DNA of 28,097 bases from contig CAYTES010000014.1 of the NCBI GenBank assembly GCA_964436935.1, positions 1 to 28,097 on the forward strand, read 5' to 3'. The position numbers and the translations under genes are program-made. Below the pieces are notes generated by a model. The model made no database searches, was not told where the DNA came from, and worked only from the letters and a program-made list of their open reading frames with translations. This document shows positions 22,719 through 28,097 of the stretch, piece by piece; position 1 is the first letter of the stretch, and every line of letters starts with the position of its first letter. This DNA is from CAYTES01 sp964436935. GTDB taxonomy: Bacteria; Patescibacteriota; Gracilibacteria; UBA1369; UBA12473.

Positions 22719-23450
22719 ATGTTTTCTCACGAACTGCAACAGCTTGGGTTTTCCGACAAAGAAGCGGCGGCCTACACGCTGTTATTGCAATTGGGCCCTT
22801 CGGCGGCTTCCACGCTGGCTCGACGCACAAACATCAAGCGCACCTCTATGTACGACGTGCTCAATACCCTGCTCGAAAAAAACCTCATCAACACATTCAA
22901 GCAGGGCGATCATTCCTATTTTTTCGTGGATGATGTGAACAAGATTTACTATCAAGAAAAAGAAAAATTACAGACCGCTAAAAATTTTTTACGGAAGATC
23001 AAAACTCAACAGAATTTGAATCCGGGAATTCAGGTGCATTATTATAAAGGGTGGGAAGGGTTCCGTGAGCTGTATGAAGATATCCTCCGGTTCAAACCGG
23101 CGGAGCTTTTGGGTTGGATGAATTTGGATCTTTTCTATAAGGGAATTCCGGCCGATCGCGAAGCGGAATGGACGAAAGAGCGGATTCAAAAAAAAATCTA
23201 TGTTCGACTTTTACTCCAAGATAGTCCACTGACTCGAGTTTTCAAATCGGAGGATTCCGTTTCCAATCGTGAAACTCGACTGATTCCTTTCGAATTTTCG
23301 TTCCAACCCAGCTGTATGTTGTACGATGGCTACATCACTTTTTTTGATCCCGGGCCCGAAATCACCGGAATTCGCATCCATAACCCCGCCCTTTTTGAGA
23401 TGCAAAAACAAATTTTCGAAATGAATTGGAAGGGATTTGGGGCGCTTTAA
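22719..23450 (+). CDS. TrmB-family transcriptional regulator
   Basis: A 243-residue protein with an N-terminal winged-helix domain of the TrmB type (PF01978; about residues 5-75: LGFSDKEAAAYTLLLQLGPS, then a recognition helix around RRTNIKRTSMYDVLNTL). A short coiled-coil linker (about 75-95) leads to a C-terminal region of about 140 residues, probably effector-binding. TrmB proteins usually sense sugars or other metabolites and control transport genes. The divergent position next to livK and the shared TGTCGA half-sites suggest that it controls the liv operon. The start has no Shine-Dalgarno; a T tract precedes the ATG. Its stop overlaps the stop of the convergent gene at 23447. Confidence 0.87.
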   Translation: MFSHELQQLGFSDKEAAAYTLLLQLGPSAASTLARRTNIKRTSMYDVLNTLLEKNLINTFKQGDHSYFFVDDVNKIYYQEKEKLQTAKNFLRKIKTQQNLNPGIQVHYYKGWEGFRELYEDILRFKPAELLGWMNLDLFYKGIPADREAEWTKERIQKKIYVRLLLQDSPLTRVFKSEDSVSNRETRLIPFEFSFQPSCMLYDGYITFFDPGPEITGIRIHNPALFEMQKQIFEMNWKGFGAL

Positions 23451-25531
23451 TTTTCTTTCTTGTCATAATAATCCCTATAAAATTGAGGATTATAAATCCA
23501 GTAAGCTTTCATGAAATGATTGGCTGCCTCTCGGGCCACCGTGGAGGAAAAATTTTTTCCTCCGTTCTTTCGTGCCAGTAGATATTTTTTCCTATTTTTT
23601 GAATCCTCGTACACGCGTAGTTCATACTCAAATTCTCCATAGAAATCTTTATAGAAAGATCCCCTTTCTGTGAGTTTTTTTAACTTATATTTATTTTCTT
23701 CATTTTCCTCGATCTCAAAATCATTTTGGAAATAATATATGTCATTTCGATCAACCAACTCGCTAAAAAGAGAAAAATCATTTATGAATTCAAGAATATC
23801 CGTACGGACCATGATCTTATGAAACTCCTCTGCCGCTTTTTTAGCTTTTTCTGTCGATAAAACATCTTCTCCACAATCCCCACCTCCGTAGTCGTAACCT
23901 CCGCATGCCACTAATTTGCCTCTATAACTATAAATCTGGTATCCTTGTTTGAATAGTGAGGGTGCCAGTAACTTGCCTACGGGAACGAGTAAATCCCCTA
24001 CGCTCTCTCGATTTATCGTCACGTCTTCGTGCGGAGACAGTGCTTCCTCTAAAAGCTCTTTATGAGGTAAAAGATGTGCATAGGGGCGTCCTGTTTCCAC
24101 CCCTAAAGATTGGAAAAAATATTCATGATTTCTCATAAATAAATCCACAAACTCACCCATCTTTTGAGGACTGCTCAACCAATTGCCGTATATGGTGATT
24201 AACTCCGCTTTATTTTTCACCAAGTATTCTCGGAATAATTTTTCTACCTCTCTTGGTAAAGGTGTTTTAATGTTATAACGGATCATAAACTCCGCTTTCA
24301 TTTGTTCCTCCAATCTACCGATTTGTCTCATGCTTTCATCGACACTATGAACCACTGTAGGGCCGTACTCAGTCAATCTAATTTCTCCCAATGCCTCTCG
24401 AAAGCGTTCATGTTCTTTGCGTTGAGTCTCTTCCTGAGCCTGAGCCTCCAACCGACGCCCCCTTTCCTGACCGAATCCCACCAGTCCTGTTGTCGCCAAT
24501 ACCGTGCAAGCTCCATAAAACGCCATTCGGAGTCGGGCCCGATTACGATCCACCTGACGACGATAAATATTTTTTTCGCTCACAAGATGCATTTGTCCAA
24601 AGGTTTTCTTTTCTCCTTGCAGTGCAATCGATTGAATTGACTTGATGGCTTGGGAGTCTTGAAATTTTCCATACAGAATTTTACGCAGGATTTTATCGTA
24701 TTTTTCCTGTCGATCGACTCCCCCATGCAAAAATCGTCCATTTAAAACTTCCTTCAGTCGGATGGCAATTTCAATGAGTCCATAATAATTCGTGAGTGAC
24801 GCATCCTCATCCGATTCGGTCTCGAAAAGCTGAAGCCGTTCAGGGACGGTGCGTTTCAAGGCCTGACGAAAGTTTGAACTTTCTTCTTGAGCCTGGTAAA
24901 GGGCTCGAGCCAGTTCAAGTGACGACATCGAAGGACTGTAAGCAATAGGATCTTCAGAATACATTGCTTCGCTCATCTCCATCTGATTCGTCCTTACATC
25001 GCCCATGTCTTCCAATCGCTTAAAGAGCTCCTCATGCAGGGGGTCTTTTTCGAGCGCCACTACCTCCAGGTGTTCTTTTCCTTTTTTAAAATGCTTTTGG
25101 GCCAATTTATAAATCCACTTGATTTCAGCCTCGACTGGAAGCGCTTGGGTGACATCCTCTGTTCCATTGAACAACTCACTAAGGATCCTACAGACCACCA
25201 CCCGTACTTTTTGACCTTTTTGAACGTGCGCAAAGGCGTAATCCAATGCCCCCAAAATCATTTCTTCATTGTAAATCCTTTCCGGAACTTTGCCCCAGCC
25301 TAAAAACCGTCGCATTTTTTCTCCCGGGGTCAGTGGCAAATATTTCCCAATATAAATGGCGTGATTTTCGCTGGTGAGTGAAAGGTTTTCTAGTGCTAGA
25401 TTTACTTTTCCTTGCTCCCAAAGCTTGGCACTTACATAAATGGAAGGATCATTTTTCTCCACAGGTTGAAGTGCCTTACCAATGATTTCTGGCACTGAGA
25501 CTGAAATCGCATGTTCTTTTCGTTCACCCAT
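23447..25531 (-). CDS. Unknown single-span membrane protein, 694 residues
   Basis: I do not recognise this family. Residues 1-330 look cytoplasmic, with alternating strands and helices (KVRVVVCRILSEL near 108-120; a motif-like GRFLHGGVDRQEKYDKIL near 265-282). One membrane span lies at about 335-354, preceded by the basic RRQVDRNRARLR. Residues 355-694 would lie outside: first a Glu/Arg-rich helix, then a mixed region with ACGGYDYGGGDCGEDV near 545-560, whose two Cys could form a disulfide, and an aromatic-rich C-terminus. The layout mirrors the 599-residue protein at 10685. AAGGAG occurs 12 nt before the ATG, rather far for a Shine-Dalgarno. Its TAA overlaps the TAA of the TrmB-family gene on the other strand. 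Confidence 0.75.
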   Translation of the reverse strand: MGERKEHAISVSVPEIIGKALQPVEKNDPSIYVSAKLWEQGKVNLALENLSLTSENHAIYIGKYLPLTPGEKMRRFLGWGKVPERIYNEEMILGALDYAFAHVQKGQKVRVVVCRILSELFNGTEDVTQALPVEAEIKWIYKLAQKHFKKGKEHLEVVALEKDPLHEELFKRLEDMGDVRTNQMEMSEAMYSEDPIAYSPSMSSLELARALYQAQEESSNFRQALKRTVPERLQLFETESDEDASLTNYYGLIEIAIRLKEVLNGRFLHGGVDRQEKYDKILRKILYGKFQDSQAIKSIQSIALQGEKKTFGQMHLVSEKNIYRRQVDRNRARLRMAFYGACTVLATTGLVGFGQERGRRLEAQAQEETQRKEHERFREALGEIRLTEYGPTVVHSVDESMRQIGRLEEQMKAEFMIRYNIKTPLPREVEKLFREYLVKNKAELITIYGNWLSSPQKMGEFVDLFMRNHEYFFQSLGVETGRPYAHLLPHKELLEEALSPHEDVTINRESVGDLLVPVGKLLAPSLFKQGYQIYSYRGKLVACGGYDYGGGDCGEDVLSTEKAKKAAEEFHKIMVRTDILEFINDFSLFSELVDRNDIYYFQNDFEIEENEENKYKLKKLTERGSFYKDFYGEFEYELRVYEDSKNRKKYLLARKNGGKNFSSTVAREAANHFMKAYWIYNPQFYRDYYDKKEN

Positions 25532-25561
25532 GAGAATGGTTCACTCCTTACTAGGTTTTAT

Positions 25562-25589
25562 ATTTTATAATAAATTCATAAAAAGTCAA
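25562..25589 (-). promoter_or_regulatory. Promoter of the 694-residue protein gene
   Basis: On the minus strand a -35 TTGACT (25589-25584) and a -10 TAAAAT (25567-25562) have 16-bp spacing, about 30 bp before the ATG at 25531. Confidence 0.5.
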
Positions 25590-25632
25590 ACTATTTCTCT
25601 CTGTACTAGCCCTCTTCCCGCGGCATTTACAG

Positions 25633-25638
25633 TACACT
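25633..25638 (+). promoter_or_regulatory. -10 box close to a start codon
   Basis: TACACT ends 9 nt before the ATG at 25648, so the transcript would be leaderless or nearly so. No convincing -35 is visible. Confidence 0.35.
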
Positions 25639-25647
25639 GAATTTTGT

Positions 25648-28097
25648 ATGACCTCTCAACTCCTCATTCCGCTGCAGCAGATTCGTCGGAAAAACCTCTC
25701 TCTTGTGGGAGGAAAATCCGCTCAGTTGGGTGAAATGCTCCATGCAGGATTTCTCGTTCCCGACGGCTTTTGCCTCACTACGGAAGCCTATCTTGCTTTT
25801 CTGAGGCACAATCGACTTGAGAAAAAAATCGCTGAACGATTGAAAAAAATTACACTAGAAAATGTGGAGGCCCTATCAACCGAGCTCAGGGAAATCATCA
25901 CTGCAGGGCAATACCCTTCAACACTTAGTAATGAAATTACAAAGGCGTGGCAAAAATTAGGGACAGATCATGCTTATGCGGTACGTTCCAGCGCGCTCCA
26001 GGAAGATTCCGTGGAAACCTCCTTTGCGGGCCAACACGACAGCACACTCAACGTGATCGGCGAACCGGAAATCGTGGAAAAAATTCGCTCGTGCTGGACC
26101 TCACTCTTCAATGAGCGGGCACTAACTTATCGCCTGCAGCATGGGCTCGGCTTCGATTCCATGCAAATCGGGGTGTTGGTGCAACGTCTCCTTCCCTCCG
26201 AAGTCTCGGGGATTCTCTTCACCGCCGATCCGGTCACTCACCATCGAAAAGTGATTGCGATTGAATCCAGTTTTGGGCTGGGAGAAGCGCTCGTCTCAGG
26301 CCTGGTCACCGCCGATGCTTTTAAGGTAGAAAAGGCTCGATGGACTCTATTTCACAAAATGATCTCAACAAAAAAATGCGGCATTTTCCCTACCCCTCAA
26401 GGAACGACTCAAAAAAAAACGCTCCCCCTTTCCCAGCAAGCCCACCCCTCCCTTTCTGATGAACAGGTGATTCGGCTCGCGCAGCTTGGCCAACAACTGG
26501 AAGACTATTATAAACAGCCTCAGGATGTGGAATGGGCCTTGGTTCAAAACCAGTTTTATATCACTCAAACCCGTCCCATCACCACGCTTTATCCGATTCC
26601 CCCCGAGCTCCTCAATGCTCCTTCGCTACGAATGTTAGTGTGTTTCAACTACCTTCAGTCCATGAGTGATCCGATCCGCCCCTTGGGACAATCGGTGCTT
26701 TCGTTTGTTTCCGGACAACTCTTTTCCCTGAAGAACCCTTATCATAATCCCTATCTTTTTTCGGCCGGGGGACGGCTGTTCATCGATTTCTCAAATGTGC
26801 TTTCCACACGTCTCGGTCGTTTTTTTGTTCCCAAAATCCTGAGTGGGGCCATTGATCCGGAGCTTGGCCCTCTCTTGTACAACGCAACAAAAAAAGCGGA
26901 ATTCAAATCCACTATCCCCTTCTTCCGTGCGTGGAAATTGCTGATCCGTTTTTCTTTCAAGGTACTTTTCCCGGTACTGATTAAAGAATTTTTGAATATT
27001 TTTGTGCGGCAGCCTTCCATGGTAAAGAACCAAACTCTCTCGACGGCGAAGCGCAAAATCGAAACGCTTCATCAAGCGTTTCAGGCCCTCCATTCCGAAA
27101 AAAATTCTTCTAAAAAACTCCGCAGAGGCGAGCAGATTTTGGTGAAAAGTGTTTCATTGGTTTTTTATGTTATGCCGGTTTTAGGAGCCGGCTTTTTATC
27201 CTATTCCATCCTTAATTCTCTTCTTAAAAAATCTAAGCGTAAGAATGCCCTCCACGATATCGTGAGAGGACTGGAGGGAAACATCACCACCGAGATGGAC
27301 TTGGCCGTGGGTGATTTGGCCGATGTATTACTGCTGCATCCGGCTCTAAAAACACTACTACAGGATTCACCGGAGGTATCTTTGCAAGCCATTCGAGAAG
27401 TGGAAGGGGGAAACCTTTTTCTCCATTCCCTGAAAGTCTTTTTGAAACAGTACGGCCATCGTGGTCCGGGTGAAATTGACATCACGCGCGATCGAATGAA
27501 AGACAATGCCACATTGATTTTAAAAATCATTGGCGGAAACTTAACGGATAAAAGACCGGGAGATCATCGTCGTCACCAGGAACAGTTACGACAAAAAGCG
27601 GAACATCTCCAAGTGAAACTCATTTCCGATTTCAATCATGGCTTTGCCGCGCCGTTAAAGCGATGGTTCGTTCAAAGGTTGATCGTTGCTTCTCGGACTT
27701 ATCTTTCCATTCGCGAACATCCTAAATCCTTCATCATTTCTCTTTTTGATGACTTTCGAACGATGCTACTGGAAATTGCCGAGCAGTGGGTGCAACTCAA
27801 GCGGCTGGATGAGATTGAAGATATCTATTATCTCCGATTGGACGAGATTCATCAGATGCTTTCTTCCCCTAGAAAATCCTTTAGAAAACTAATCCTTACT
27901 CGCCGCAACGAGTGGATCACCTATGGCAAACTTTCTTGCCCCATGCTAATGACCAGTGACGGCGAACTCTTGCGTCCCGAGCGGGATGCCGATTCTTTCC
28001 CCAAGGACGCAATTCCGGGGACCAAAACTTCTGCGGGTATTGTTGAAGGAATTGCCCATGTGATTTTGGATCCCCACACGGAAACACTTCAAAAGGG
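25648..28097 (+). CDS. Rifampicin phosphotransferase-like / PEP synthase-related enzyme, 3' end outside the window
   Basis: An open frame of 816 codons runs off the window edge. Residues about 1-315 are the PEP synthase-type ATP-binding domain: GGKSAQLGEM (21-30), VRSSALQEDS (112-121), QDVEWAL (292-298), and ending TQTRPIT (306-312). A long, mostly helical middle domain (about 320-785) follows, with YGHRGPGEIDITRDR near 602-616, a pattern I associate with rifampicin phosphotransferases (RPH). At about 790 the swivelling phosphohistidine domain begins (GTKTSAGIVEGIAHV); its catalytic His lies beyond 28097. True PEP synthases have the swivel domain before residue 450 and then a PEP-binding barrel, so the order here is RPH-like. 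The substrate is unknown; rifampicin inactivation is one possibility among many uncharacterised homologues. Confidence 0.85.
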   Translation, partial: MTSQLLIPLQQIRRKNLSLVGGKSAQLGEMLHAGFLVPDGFCLTTEAYLAFLRHNRLEKKIAERLKKITLENVEALSTELREIITAGQYPSTLSNEITKAWQKLGTDHAYAVRSSALQEDSVETSFAGQHDSTLNVIGEPEIVEKIRSCWTSLFNERALTYRLQHGLGFDSMQIGVLVQRLLPSEVSGILFTADPVTHHRKVIAIESSFGLGEALVSGLVTADAFKVEKARWTLFHKMISTKKCGIFPTPQGTTQKKTLPLSQQAHPSLSDEQVIRLAQLGQQLEDYYKQPQDVEWALVQNQFYITQTRPITTLYPIPPELLNAPSLRMLVCFNYLQSMSDPIRPLGQSVLSFVSGQLFSLKNPYHNPYLFSAGGRLFIDFSNVLSTRLGRFFVPKILSGAIDPELGPLLYNATKKAEFKSTIPFFRAWKLLIRFSFKVLFPVLIKEFLNIFVRQPSMVKNQTLSTAKRKIETLHQAFQALHSEKNSSKKLRRGEQILVKSVSLVFYVMPVLGAGFLSYSILNSLLKKSKRKNALHDIVRGLEGNITTEMDLAVGDLADVLLLHPALKTLLQDSPEVSLQAIREVEGGNLFLHSLKVFLKQYGHRGPGEIDITRDRMKDNATLILKIIGGNLTDKRPGDHRRHQEQLRQKAEHLQVKLISDFNHGFAAPLKRWFVQRLIVASRTYLSIREHPKSFIISLFDDFRTMLLEIAEQWVQLKRLDEIEDIYYLRLDEIHQMLSSPRKSFRKLILTRRNEWITYGKLSCPMLMTSDGELLRPERDADSFPKDAIPGTKTSAGIVEGIAHVILDPHTETLQK

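Noticed and set aside
23447..25531. Cyclodipeptide synthase-like fold in the N-terminal half of the 694-residue protein (AIYIG strand, KVRVVVC strand, later Tyr/LIEIAIRL helix).
   Set aside because: The characteristic Ser-x-Gly-Asn-like loop and the ExxP motif of that family are not visible. The likeness is only in secondary-structure rhythm.
1..28097. CRISPR arrays, tRNA or rRNA genes, complete transposase or integrase genes, toxin-antitoxin pairs.
   Set aside because: I looked for regularly spaced repeats, tRNA T-loops and recognisable proteins on both strands and saw none.

Overview
The window looks like a chromosomal segment of a bacterium with mid-range G+C, about one gene per kb and short intergenic gaps. 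Most starts lack a Shine-Dalgarno sequence. Several large proteins resemble nothing I recognise, and there are lipoproteins and a VanW-family wall protein. UGA is a normal stop here: four genes end in TGA, three of them in ATGA stop/start overlaps. This argues against the Gracilibacteria/Absconditabacteria code. I infer a Patescibacteria-like lineage with the standard code (for example Peregrinibacteria) or another poorly sampled phylum; this is a weak inference.

Layout. 101-2944 (-): purL with a PurS-like N-terminal extension. 3141-7743 (+): three genes of unknown function; two of them share a nearly identical N-terminal and transmembrane module but have unrelated coiled-coil tails, and a 178-bp palindromic mobile element separates them. 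7826-10679 (+): a large lipoprotein and a secreted Memo-like protein. 10685-15330 (-): an unknown single-span membrane protein, a small gene broken by an in-frame TGA, a VanW-family protein, a structured intergenic region with a terminator, and a small coiled-coil protein. 15491-18668 (+): a transglutaminase-like/TPR protein, then a D-2-hydroxyacid dehydrogenase overlapping two small membrane proteins. 18689-22566 (-): a branched-chain amino-acid-type ABC transporter (livK-livH-livM-livG, no livF), with a second palindromic element between livH and livM. 22719-23450 (+): a divergent TrmB-family regulator, probably controlling the transporter. 23447-25531 (-): a second large unknown single-span protein. 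25648-end (+): the 5' part of a rifampicin phosphotransferase-like (PEP synthase-related) enzyme.

The most interesting observation is that the two palindromic elements have the same 3-bp TTA target duplication and both sit in the sequence CTCTTAA, which is the last codons of the upstream gene. In both, the element's terminal G turns the original TAA stop into TAG, so the upstream protein is unchanged while the operon is split by a long hairpin. Removing the livH/livM element restores a stop and start only one base apart. Other points of note are the module-swapped gene pair, the TGA-interrupted small gene, a terminator-bounded structured RNA candidate at 14772-14937, and a pyrimidine-rich or leaderless translation-start style.
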